A stretch of 64,000 nucleotides of DNA from Epiperipatus broadwayi. Taxonomy: Eukaryota; Onychophora; Udeonychophora; Euonychophora; Peripatidae. How positions within the stretch are numbered: the stretch's first letter is position 1; the number at the start of each line of letters is the position of its first letter. Below the pieces are notes generated by a model, which worked only from the letters and a program-made list of their open reading frames with translations, searched no databases and was not told the DNA's origin. This document shows, one piece after another, positions 52,737-62,235 of this stretch. Made by a program: the position numbers and the translations under genes. Where the stretch lies: positions 23,268,900 through 23,332,899 of the forward strand of contig JAQFVV010012394.1 in assembly GCA_028023455.1 (NCBI GenBank). Direction: 5' to 3'.

Positions 52737-53053
52737 TATAAAGTTTTTATTTTTCTGCAAACTCCACAAGTCATAAATAGGTCATTTACATAGAACCTAA
52801 GATTCTAAATACAGCTTCAGGCCATATTCATGTTAGCTGCTAATATAACGTTATATTTTTGAAGAAAAAAGTATTTCAAGTCAAAATGAGTTATTAATAA
52901 TTTAAATTTTTTGATATCTAATAAATATAGTGACACATGAAAGATATTGAGAAGAAACATGAATCGCATAACTTCAAAATCACATTAAAATAATGCGCAT
53001 AAAATGAGACCCAGGTGTATAAAGTTTTTCTTTTTCTGCAAACTCCACAAGTC
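52491..53053. repeat. Tandem duplication spanning a MITE-LINE junction
   Basis: 52491-52772 (282 bp) and 52773-53053 (281 bp) are near-identical direct repeats. Each consists of the last 246 or so bases of the MITE, its CCCAGGTG end, the TA, and about 35 bp of LINE sequence ending CTCCACAAGTC. The duplication therefore happened after the MITE landed. The two units differ at a few positions, so it is not brand new. Confidence 0.85.
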
Positions 53054-53998
53054 TGTGTCCTCTCTCATTTCTATTACCATAACCAAAATTACCTAGAGCA
53101 CTTTCATTTGTTTACCAATTCTAGCATTAAAGTCTACCTAACAATTTAAAAATGTTGTTTGCTTTCATCAAAAGCCTTTTGTACATCCATATAAAAATCT
53201 ACTACTTCATCACTATGAGAACTTGTTGGGGCATAAACCTGAATTATCTGCATTTGGTATCTGCTATTAAGTTGTATAAACTAATTTTGCCACTCTGTCC
53301 GATGCATCATCAATCTTCACAAACTTGTTCTTCCACTTTTTATTTATAATGAACCCTACTCCACTTGTATTTCCAATATTTGTGCCTTTATAATAGAGTA
53401 CATGTCCACTTTTTAAATCAATTGTCTCTTCACCTTTTCATTTAACTTCACAAAGTTAAATAATGTTCCATTTAATATAAGACGGTTCTTCTAATTCTTG
53501 CAATCTTCCGTTACTTCAAAGTGATCTGCAGTTGTAAATACCTAAATACAAAGTCGTCATCAGATAGCAGCCTGGGTCCGCAATCAGGAAATTTTTAGCA
53601 TCCTCCGCCGTCGGCCACCAACCGCTGCCTTGGTTGGTGATTTTACAGCCTTCTGGGAATAAGGGCCATGATTTATTTTTGTCTGTCATAATTGTATTTA
53701 TCTATTGGAAAAATAATTATCATTTACACAAACATTCATTTTGCCTTATCAGACAACTGAGAAGAAAGGCCATGGTGTTTTTAGATCTTAAACTCTGAGG
53801 TAAAAAGCCAATAAACTCACCATGCTGGTCCATCCATGTTCGTATACTATATGAATAATCACATAGTAATAACAGCTGCAACGACAAGAACATATGGAGT
53901 GGACATTAGGAATTTGCTCTGTTCGATTCCTTAAGGTTTCCAAGAGGAATCAAAAGGGTCTCCATTCAGTTAATAGCAAACTCCTTTCTGCAACTCTT

Positions 53999-54012
53999 AA
54001 GAAACCTTAAAT
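53999..54012. repeat. Target-site duplication, right, of LINE copy 2
   Basis: AAGAAACCTTAAAT is identical to 49369-49382 and follows the LINE 5' leader, so copy 2 is also close to full length. Confidence 0.88.
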
Positions 54013-54400
54013 ATATGTTCATTTATTTCCACTAAATAAAGTTATAGGTCACCATTTTGTATTAAGATTAGTTTTCTTTATTTTTGCAAATAACTCATTT
54101 TGCTTCAAAACATAAATAGATGTTTGTTTATTTCCACCAAGTAAAGTTTATAGGTCGCCATTTTGTAATAAATAAAGTTACTTGTTGTCATTTATCAAAA
54201 TTGATAGATTAAGTTTGTGATAAGATTCTATGCAGATGTTGTTTTACAAGATTGCACAGTTAGAAAGTTAGTGCCAGACTAATAAATTAATATGTGAAAT
54301 TTTACAGCAGATCTAATAAGTAAGTACTATTAATTTTTATATATTTCTCTCATTTTAATTATTATGGGTTGTTTTTTTTTTCCAATCTTATTAGCTATTA

Positions 54401-54985
54401 CATGATCCCCATTTCTTATGCTTCCTCGAGCTGTTAAAATAGGCAAAACTCTTCATACAGTAGCGCCACTCAATGCAAACCAGAGTAATCAATGGATGCC
54501 AGAAGGGAGTGGCACTTCTGTATGGATAATCGTCCCTGTTTTAACAGCTGAGCAAGCATAAAAAATGATGATTATGTGATATTTGTGGATTTATTACCAA
54601 TCCTGCCTAATAGGATAGTGGTGGCTATGCTTATTCAAGAACCAAAGGCATCAAAATGTATGGATACTAAGCTGAGTTCAGACCTATATGACTATATAAG
54701 CTAATGAGCTTGGATTGAAATTTTTTTTTTGTTTTCCAATTTTAGACTCATAGTTTTGTAGTTAAGTAGAGATAAAAGGTTTGCATCAGATCCTAAGATC
54801 TAGGTGCAGTGCTCTCAGATCCAAAGCTCCTCACTGACGAAGGTCACAAGCCAGAAACTAGTCTGGGGATATTAGAGGAGTAGGCACTAGATAGGGATTT
54901 TATGCTCAAGTCTTCTGGCATCCATCGATTACTCTGGTTGGCATTGGTGGCACTACTAGTATGGAGAGAGTTTTGCCTATTTATA
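54401..54985 (+). mobile_element. Hairpin-plus-hammerhead-like repeat
   Basis: The first 175 bp form a hairpin (arms about 54402-54470 and 54506-54575; CTTATGCTTCCTCGAGCTGT against ACAGCTGAGCAAGCATAA). The rest aligns in reverse complement with 46957-47412. The last 70 bp (GGATGCCAGAAG-type, ending GAGAGAGTTTTGCCTAT) are again inverted relative to 54440-54510. This mixture of direct and inverted copies resembles Penelope-element terminal repeat arrangements. No coding sequence. Confidence 0.6.
54827..54880 (+). ncRNA. Hammerhead-like core, weak
   Basis: CTGACGA (54834-54840) fits CUGANGA, followed by AGGTCACAAGCC, then AGAAAC. Upstream CTCCTC (54827-54832) is complementary to downstream GAGGAG (54875-54880), as a distal stem I. 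Stem II has only two or three pairs and extra A residues flank it, so this falls short of a convincing ribozyme. The minus-strand homologue near 47.15 kb keeps CTGATGA and GAAAC. Confidence 0.3.
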
Positions 54986-55136
54986 TACAAATGTACATTT
55001 ATTTACTGTGCAGTATTTTTCTAATGGATTAATATAAGTTAAAATTTATATATATTTTTTGTTTTTGTTCTTTTTTTAAAAAAAACTATTCACATAAATT
55101 TATGTTGGTCTCATAATTGTATAATAACCTCTTGGT

Positions 55137-55229
55137 ATTGGAAGGAATGTTATTTCTGCAATAAGAAAAAAAGATGGTACTATTATTAAAAAGAGAGATA
55201 ACATCATGAAATGTGTGAAGATTTTTTAA
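55137..55229 (+). pseudogene. RTE-like LINE linker fragment, sense orientation
   Basis: An open stretch of 30 codons reads IGRNVISAIRKKDGTIIKK then RDNIMKCVKIF and a stop. It matches the linker of copies 1 and 2 (IGRKFISAIRKKDG, KKRDDIMK) but on the opposite strand. No neighbouring LINE sequence is evident, so it is an isolated fragment, perhaps moved by rearrangement. Confidence 0.75.
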
Positions 55230-55265
55230 CTTAAACAAGTGAATAAAAAAATATTAAGTGTAATG

Positions 55266-55365
55266 TAATCTGCTGGAAGTCGAAGTGGAAATATGAATAT
55301 GAAAAGATAGTGTGATAATCTGCTGAAAGTCGAAGTGGAGATATGAATGTGAAAAGATGGTGTGA
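55266..55365 (+). repeat. Two-unit 50-bp tandem repeat
   Basis: TAATCTGCTGGAAGTCGAAG plus the following GATATGAAT-like sequence and GAAAAGATAGTGTGA repeats exactly 50 bp later with four substitutions. It lies just downstream of the LINE linker fragment. Confidence 0.85.
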
Positions 55366-56089
55366 TGTTATATCATTAAACAAAATTTCCATTTTTTTTA
55401 GTATTATGGAATTTTAATTGTCTTATATTTTTTTTGCATTAAGTGTATCTAAGTAATTATGTTCTTAATTTAATGTACATATTAGTAAGCTATATATAAG
55501 AAAGGAGATAGATGAGTTCATTACTTGTTGATTGCAATTAATGTAAACTTAATTACTAATAGTTTTTGGAATTCTCTTGCTAAAATAAACTTTATAAGGT
55601 TTAATGCAATGATTTTAAAATTAATCTTTATAATTGTTTGGTTCATTTCCTCGAATCATAGCAAATTAGAACTGAAGTACACAATGACAAGCTAAATCTT
55701 TTAAAGACCATTCCACATAATTTGTTTTATTACTCAGGATAACTATTGTTTTATTCGCAGAAAATTTTTTTTTATTAGGAATAGATGTTTAATTCATTTG
55801 TTATTGGCAGCTTATTTGTTTATATATAGTATTTGTATATTTCAAAAAATGTGATATATCTTTTCTCTCTTTACTGGCCTATTCAGTTAGTTAGACTTAT
55901 TTTTCTTACATGAATGCTGTTAGAGAGTCTTGGAATGAGTTTTTTCAATGTATTATCATACTATTGTTTGTATATTCCCTTATGTTCAATGATCTGGATA
56001 TATGAAAGTTATTTTGTCAATCTATTGCAAAATGTCTCTAATGTAATCCAATTTCTTCATTTGGTAATTTCTCTTCACATCATCAAACA

Positions 56090-57420
56090 ATCTTACATGT
56101 GATCTTTTTCTAGATCTTGTACAATTTTTGGTGCCACTTTCTTCATTTTTCTTTTTTAATTCTTTCAATGATGTTAGTGATTTCTGTTTGCCTTTTACTT
56201 GTACATTTAGCTTTTAATTTCTCCTTGTTAATCTCAACTAATATCTTTCTATGCTCTCTATATGATCTATAATCACTGTATTGTTTATCCATTTAATATC
56301 CAAGTCTCAGATTCTTAAATAAATATTTGTAAAAATTATTAAAAATGTACACCATCCGCTCCCCATGGACACTTTTTTTTTTTTAAACAATAAATTGTTT
56401 CTGCTATAAAAGTAATCCATCCAAGTTTAGTATTATAATTTCATCTTTTATATTTCTGTATTAATAATCTGACTAAAATAGTTGTTTACTTTTAAATGAT
56501 ATCTACTGTATTTCTTCTTTTAAAGAGTGTTAAACGTAACTTTAGATCATTATAGCATTTAGTTTTAGTCATAATTTTTGCATTCATCTGGTAACTCTTA
56601 CAACATTTTCTAAAGCCCAAGCATGATTCAGACATTACTTGCGTAATATAAACAACTTGCATAATAGAGTTCATCTTGATTTTCCTACCGTCCTATTTTA
56701 ATTTATAAAATACTGCTGATTTTGGAGAAGTGGGGTCACTGTTTTATAAGATATCACTGTTAATAAAAGTTAATCCAAATAAAGTAAACTGATTTGTCTG
56801 AATTCTTAAGTCCTGCATTCTAATTAAATTATTTTGCATATTGAGTGTATCAAAAGGTATAAAAGTGCTTTTAGTTTTAAAATATTTAAAGATGACACAA
56901 CTTGTCTTGGTATGCACCACCCAGTAATAAAGGAACATTGTATGATTTGGGGTGCAAATGGCTAATGATTTGGATTGCGTTAATAAAGAAGAAAAAGGAA
57001 AATTTGAAGAACTTTATTAATTTGTAATATGTTAACCAAAAAATTTTTTATTTGTATTTTTTTGAGTTCTGTGAATCTAATCTGAGAAAGATCATAGTTT
57101 ATAGCAATATTTGAAACATTTTTTTAAACTAAGGAAAGTTATTAATAAATATTTATCTTGAAAAATAGTTTTTAATATGTTAATATTTATAGTAAAAATA
57201 GCTGAAAGATTTTTGTTCATATATTCAGTAACTAGAGATTAACTTTTTTTATATATACATTGTCTTGTCTCGGTTAAAAATTTACTGGTGAATTGCTATT
57301 TTTTTATACCAGTTATCTTTGTTGTAATTCTTAAATAGATTATAAGTTCTCTTTTTGATCTCTGGAAAAAATGAACTATCTTCAAAGTCTGTGCCTTACT
57401 TATCTCAAATGAAAGTTCTT
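56090..57420 (-). pseudogene. Third, older RTE-like LINE copy
   Basis: 57260-57420 parallels the copy 1 segment near 31500-31640 (CTCGGTTAAAAATTT, TTTATACCAGTTATCTTTGT, then AAATCTGTGCC-like text), the part before the linker. 56100-56760 parallels the 3' part of the RT: CCAAGTCTCAGATTCTTAAA matches the antisense of the YGSETW region, and TATTAATAATCTGAC and GGAGAAGTGGGGTCACTG match the motif B region. The intervening RT core is too diverged to recognise. Many stops; clearly older than copies 1 and 2. Confidence 0.6.
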
Positions 57421-59254
57421 GCAACCCAAAGCATTCTATTATTATCTGTAAGTATAATAGCAGTCAAAGATATTTTTTCTAAACTGAAAATGAATAAAAA
57501 TATGTAGGCAATGCCTCAAGATCAGTTAATTAGTTAATCTAGTAATAATTTCTATTTCTTTCATTAAATGCAACTTTGTGTATTTACAAAAGAAAGAAGT
57601 TAATATATTTGAATTTATTAAGATTATATTGTATATTACTATTGTTACAGATATATTATGATATTGCTGTATCTAATTAAAATAGACTAGGAAGAGTGGG
57701 CTTATATAATATTTATATATAAATCTGTAATATGTCATGTACGTGCTTATAGAATAATGTAATATGAATAATAAAATGTAACAGTTTAGAATAAAAACCA
57801 CACCTTACTATTATCTTTAATTTTGCTGAAGAAATTTAGCATTACCTGTAGTCTGCAATTGATCTATAAGTCACATTAATGCAAAATAAAATACTTCTTT
57901 TTAAAGAAAATTAAACAGCTTGAAATTATTCTATAAAAACTAGATGAAAAAGTGGATTTAATTACTTACTTAGAAATTTAATTGAAAGGAACCTATAGTG
58001 ATAATTTTTTTGTTTTTTTGATGTGAAGAATATTTTTGTTACTATAAAATCAGTTATTTGTGTAACATGATTGTTACAAAGCTTGTCAAAATTATTAATT
58101 AAAAAATGGTGAAGACTAGAATAATGTAGAACTTAATTTGGCAAATCTATATGGATAAATAGTTGTAAATTGCAAAAAAGTTGCATATAATTTATTTCAC
58201 ATATATTTGTTTGGATTATTTTTTATAATTGGCAAAAGTGTTAATGAAGATATTTGTGCCATATTAGCTTTCTGTTTTGTATATTTGCCTATCACAATTT
58301 CTCTAATATAATTTGAGACATTATTAAATTTGAAATCCCATATATATTGTATCTTCTACATATTCCAATAAATTAAGGACAGATTTGTTTAAAGATAGAG
58401 TATTACACAGATATGTTAAGATTTATTTTTTTTTTTGTAAAGAAGACATTCATAAGTATGTATATTTAATGTATGTATGATGTGTGAGTTTTAAATATTT
58501 TTAAAATGCTTTAATTAACTGATTATCTTAAAGTTGCTAATTAAAGGTTTTGTGATAATCAGTTAGCATCAGTGAAAATTTAATTATGATTTAAAATGTT
58601 GAAATAAAAGATTTTTTTATATATATAAAAAATTAACATCTTTGTATATAAAAAGTATACCTACAAGCACTTGTGATATTTTTTTTATGAAACATGAGAT
58701 AACTTCAATAAGAGTAATTATAAAACAGTGTGTGCATATATTTATATATATAAATTAATACAATTCTCTAAAAATATGCTAAATGTAATTAAAATTATAA
58801 TTTATACAGAAGTAGTTTCATTCATTTACTTGATTGTGTGACATGTAATTTTCTAGAGACTACTTTAATATTGGCACATTGTCTATTTATTCCAGATCTT
58901 TAATATGATTTATAATAATTGCATCTTAAATTTTCTCTTTCTATGGTGTCTTCCTATGATATTTTTGTGTAGTCTAAATTGAAATTCAGTTCTTTGATTA
59001 TGAAAAATCTTATAATTTTATATTTAATTTGAATTTGGATCATACAAGAATATTATATGAAGAAAGATAGTATAAAAATTGTAAAATTAAAGAGGCAATT
59101 TTTATAAATCAATTTAAAGACAAATAAGAAGACAATGAATCTGTATTAAAACATAAAACACCATTTCTGAAGTCAGTTAATGATTTTTTATTTGTATCAT
59201 TAATAAAATTCTAAATAACTACTTACCTGGTGTATGTATATATATATTAAATGT

Positions 59255-60590
59255 AAAGCCATTCACGGAACAAGTTCGAGTATATTATTAAGATAATTGA
59301 CAAGCATGATCCCTAAAGAATTATTTAAATGAATTTGCAAGCAACATCCATCTATTGTTATATCAGTGCCAATCTATTTTGTCAGATAAAAAATGATTAT
59401 TTTATCTGACCTTCAGTTTATTATACTTGGGGGGGGGGGGGGGGATGACAAAATAATCGGAATCGTTCACTAGTTTGCGCGCATCTTGTAGTATATACTT
59501 TTGCTTTTTGCAGGAACCCTTCTGCATCAATCTGTCAAATGGCTTCACCGTGTGAAATTGTGGGGTAGCACATTTTTTTGTAAAATTTGCTGAAATGTTC
59601 AAACAATTAAAGCTGTTTTTTTTTTTTTTTTTGCGCAAACAGCATTTTTCTCTCAGATTTAATTTGTTATAGCCAAGTATTTTATCTGCTAATTCTGAAA
59701 TATTGATGGATGAAAATGTGAACATCCCATTTTATGCAAAGAAAAGAGTGCAAATTCCACTCCCACAGTGTCATCTCTCGAAGCCTTGAGTGTGAAACAC
59801 TTTTTAATTAATTTCAGCATGACCCAGCTTATCTATCAATCTCACTTTGTGCAAATTTTTTTTTTAATCTCTCTAATAAATAAATTTTTCATTATTATTA
59901 TTATTTTTTTGTGGATTTGGAATTGTGGAGGAAAATGATGAGGCAATAAAAGGCATTATTTTGCAAATGTTTTCAAACTACTTCAAAAAATGTCAAATAG
60001 GTTCAAACCAGTGCGTTGCATTAAATAGACTATACTTTTTAAAACAATTCAATTTGCAATACCTAAAAATAAATACACAATTTTTTATTGCAAAATTCCG
60101 GTTATTTTTGGGTCCCCTGTGTATAGTCATAAATCAAGTATTGATACTCGAAAAGATGTTAGTAGCAATTTTTGTTTTTATATTAATTATTACAGTTTAC
60201 ATTTTTCAAATATTAATTTAGATGAAATTTAATGATTTTTTAATGGCATAAAAATAATTTTACAGCTTATCAAATATTTAACCCTAAGCAGTATAAACCC
60301 ATCCATGGAACAAACAAATTTGAATACATTAATAAGATAATTCACAAGCAAAATTCCTAAAGAATCATTTAAATGAATTTGCAAACAATGCCCATTTTTT
60401 GTTATACCAATGCTATTCTTCCATTTGATATATAATAATAATTCAAGCATTGATACTCTAAAAGTCTGAAACCTATTAGTGATGACTTTTGTTTTTATTA
60501 ATTAAGCTATCTTACAGTTTTATTAATTTAAATGAAATTCTAATAGCTTTTATTGATATAAGTAATTTTCCAGCTTATCAAATATATAAT
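59255..60590 (+). repeat. Old repeat family: two sense copies, one interrupted
   Basis: The first copy begins at 59255 (ATTCACGGAACAAGTTCGAG, AAGATAATTGACAAGCA, CTAAAGAATTATTTAAATGA) and resumes at about 60126-60195 (AAATCAAGTATTGATACTC) after the G-run element. The second copy, 60275-60590, is uninterrupted (CCATGGAACAAACAAATTTG, AAGATAATTCACAAGCA, AAGCATTGATACTCTAAAAG). Further copies occur at 61470-61815. No coding sequence was recognised. Confidence 0.6.
59422..60125. mobile_element. TIR element with a G-run in its end
   Basis: Left TATACTT, a run of about 16 G, then ATGACAAAATAATCGGAAT. The right end, reverse complemented, is TATACACAGGGGACCCAAAA, then ATAACCGGAAT. These are inverted ends of about 35 bp, with the G-run varying in length. 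The older repeat continues on either side (compare 60275-60590), which shows this to be an insertion, apparently at TATA or TA. The interior of about 700 bp has no transposase. The ORFs at 59402-59725 and 59925-60221 have no known domain. Confidence 0.6.
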
Positions 60591-60693
60591 GTAATTAATG
60601 GGGATTTGAACCCAGACATTCAAGCTCCCTTCAGTCATTCACACTATCTAATATAACTGATATACATAACCCATATACATGTGAAAAAAATAA

Positions 60694-60754
60694 GTGATCT
60701 GCAATATACATATTCCGTGCTGAACCAGCACTCATCAGTTGGTCCAGATCATCA
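60694..60754 (-). ncRNA. Hammerhead motif with perfect stem II
   Basis: On minus: GATGATC, TGGACCAA, CTGATGA (60738-60732), then stem II GTGCT/AGCAC (five Watson-Crick pairs) with loop GGTTC. GGAA follows where GAAA is expected, then TATGTATA, which forms a three-pair stem III with the following A as a possible cleavage position, and TTG opposite CAA. Distal GATCAC pairs partly with GATGATC. The single A-to-G change in the GAAA box should weaken or abolish cleavage. Confidence 0.58.
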
Positions 60755-61256
60755 CCTCTCAATAATCAATGCTTGGTTTTATAATAAGATAGCAAATCTA
60801 TAAACTTTAATGGATAGATAGTCTTTAATCTTCTCCAACTCTTCAGCCAGCCACATCATTGAAAATCTGATTCTCAAAGCCCTCATTGATGCCATTATTA
60901 TTGTCATACTCATGTTGACCTTAAGTGTGTCTGAATTCCTTTCAATTACATCTAGCTTGCTATCTGTACTATACTTGTATTTAAATAGTACATATTCAGC
61001 CTATACTCTGCCCATCCCTCTTCTGTGTATTTAAATGGAATATTAAGGTCCTACATATGAAGAATCAGGGTATCTTAAGGTCAACATGGGTATGACAATA
61101 GTAATGGCATCAACAAGGGCTTTGCATTCCATCATCAGATTTTCAATGATATGGATGGCTGAAGAGTTGAAGAGGAGTGAAACCTGTCCATTAAAGTTTG
61201 TAGATTTTCTATCTTAATATAAAACTGAGCTCTGTTTATATATGTGTGTGAAAGAT

Positions 61257-61318
61257 GATGATCCAGACCAACGGGATGAGTGCTGGTTCTGCACTTAATA
61301 TGTATATTGAAGATTATC
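61257..61318 (+). ncRNA. Decayed hammerhead motif (inverted partner)
   Basis: GATGATCCAGACCAA, then CGGGATGA in place of CTGATGA, stem II GTGCT/TGCAC, TTAA in place of GAAA, then TATGTATATTGAAGATTATC. Stem III and distal stem I are well kept (GATGATC with GATTATC), while the two catalytic boxes are mutated. The structure is a relic of the motif on the opposite arm. Confidence 0.5.
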
Positions 61319-61469
61319 TTTTTCACATGTATATGGTATTGTGTATCGTTTATATTAGATAGTGTGAATGATTGAAAGGAGCTTAAAAGTCTGGGTTCAA
61401 ATCCCCTTTAATTACATCTAGCTTAAGTATTTAAATATGTAATGCTAACAATATAAATATAATCATGTA

Positions 61470-61815
61470 ACATTCAAATCTGAATCATTTAAATGAACTT
61501 GCAAATAGCATGCAGCTTTTGTAATATAAATGTTAATCTATTTTCTCAGATAAAAGATTGTCATTTTTATCTGATCTTTGATTTGTTATATAGTAACAAA
61601 TGATATTCAAAAAGCCTGAAACTTTTTATCGGTGACTTTATGCATAATATATTATTTTATAACAAACCAGATAAAAATGATCATCATTTATATAATAAAG
61701 TATATTAGCGTTGATATAACAAATAGTGACTTGTTTATAAGTTGATTTAAATGATTCTTTAGGAATTTTGCATGTGAATGATTTGTTTGTTCCATGAATG
61801 GTTTTATATTTTACA
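61470..61815. repeat. Inverted pair of the 59-kb repeat family
   Basis: 61470-61655 is a sense copy (TCATTTAAATGAACTTGCAA, ATTTTTATCTGATCTTTGAT, ATATTCAAAAAGCCTGAAAC). 61660-61815 is an antisense copy (CCAGATAAAAATGATCA, then AAATGATTCTTTAGGAATTT, GTTTGTTCCATGAATGG). Together they make a hairpin-like unit directly after the hammerhead palindrome. Confidence 0.6.
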
Positions 61816-62235
61816 AATTTGTTATGGTAAAATTATTTACGTGCTCATTAAAAATTATTATAGTTAAATATATATAATATACTTATGAACAAAATTTGAT
61901 CCTGATGCTTTTTATTGCTTTGGTTGTGGGAATTCTTTTTAACAATGTTTTAGCTATCAATAGTTGTTAATGCTTTTTCATCCATAATACTATTTTGGCT
62001 ATATCTATCTTTGGTATTGTATATTTAAATACGTAAATAAAGAATTCATTTGTATTAATAAAAATTTTTACAAGAGCAAAGCTTCAAGAAAGTGTTGTTT
62101 TTTTTTTAATTGTAGGTTTATTTTAAATTTAATTTATTCTTAAAAATAGTATTATATATTTTTTCAAAGATGCCAAAACTTCTTTTGCTCTTATTGCATT
62201 GCTTCTATTAAACTCTTGCAAAAGAAACTACACGT

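Larger units (their letters stand above)
51300..53560 (-). pseudogene. LINE copy 2: endonuclease, split by insertions
   Basis: The C-terminal half lies at 51432-51610 (KRKWTWKHPNEGTAELDYIL, then the NKFNTGG-like end), where the SDH motif seen in copy 1 is garbled by an indel. The N-terminal half lies at about 53018-53560 with decayed GDFNARIG and YNCRSL regions. Between them sit the MITE and the duplicated segment. Even before insertion, point changes had probably killed it. Confidence 0.75.
49383..53998 (-). mobile_element. RTE-like non-LTR retrotransposon (copy 2, interrupted)
   Basis: Same family, orientation and end points as copy 1. The 3' tail (on plus ATCATCACC) is at the low coordinate and the 5' leader ends at 53998. 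The 14-bp duplications AAGAAACCTTAAAT show a separate insertion. It is 1.4 kb longer than copy 1 because a MITE (51607-52736) and a tandem duplication interrupt the endonuclease. The two copies remain strongly similar throughout, so they belong to one subfamily, but each has its own indels. Confidence 0.87.
60588..61418. mobile_element. Long palindromic element with two hammerhead motifs
   Basis: The left terminus (ATGTAATTAATGGGGATTTG) and right terminus (CAAATCCCCTTTAATTACAT in plus orientation) are inverted. Imperfect inverted similarity continues for about 330 bp per arm: GTCCAGATCATCA/TGATGATCCAGAC, then ACTCTTCAGCCAGCCA against TGGCTGAAGAGTTGAAG, then CATGTTGACCTTAAG against CTTAAGGTCAACATG. 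The spacer is about 130 bp. Just inside each end GGGTTCAAATCCCC resembles a polymerase III B box. Each arm holds a hammerhead motif. No ORF is conserved. It may be a foldback DNA element or an inverted pair of SINE- or retrozyme-like units. Confidence 0.72.

Noticed and set aside
3801-59445. Scattered runs of ten or more G or C (about 3801, 6301, 10043, 19741, 59429) as a linked system or G-quadruplex set
   Set aside because: Apart from those inside the hairpin at 3743 and the TIR element at 59422, their flanks are unrelated. Simple homopolymer slippage explains them.
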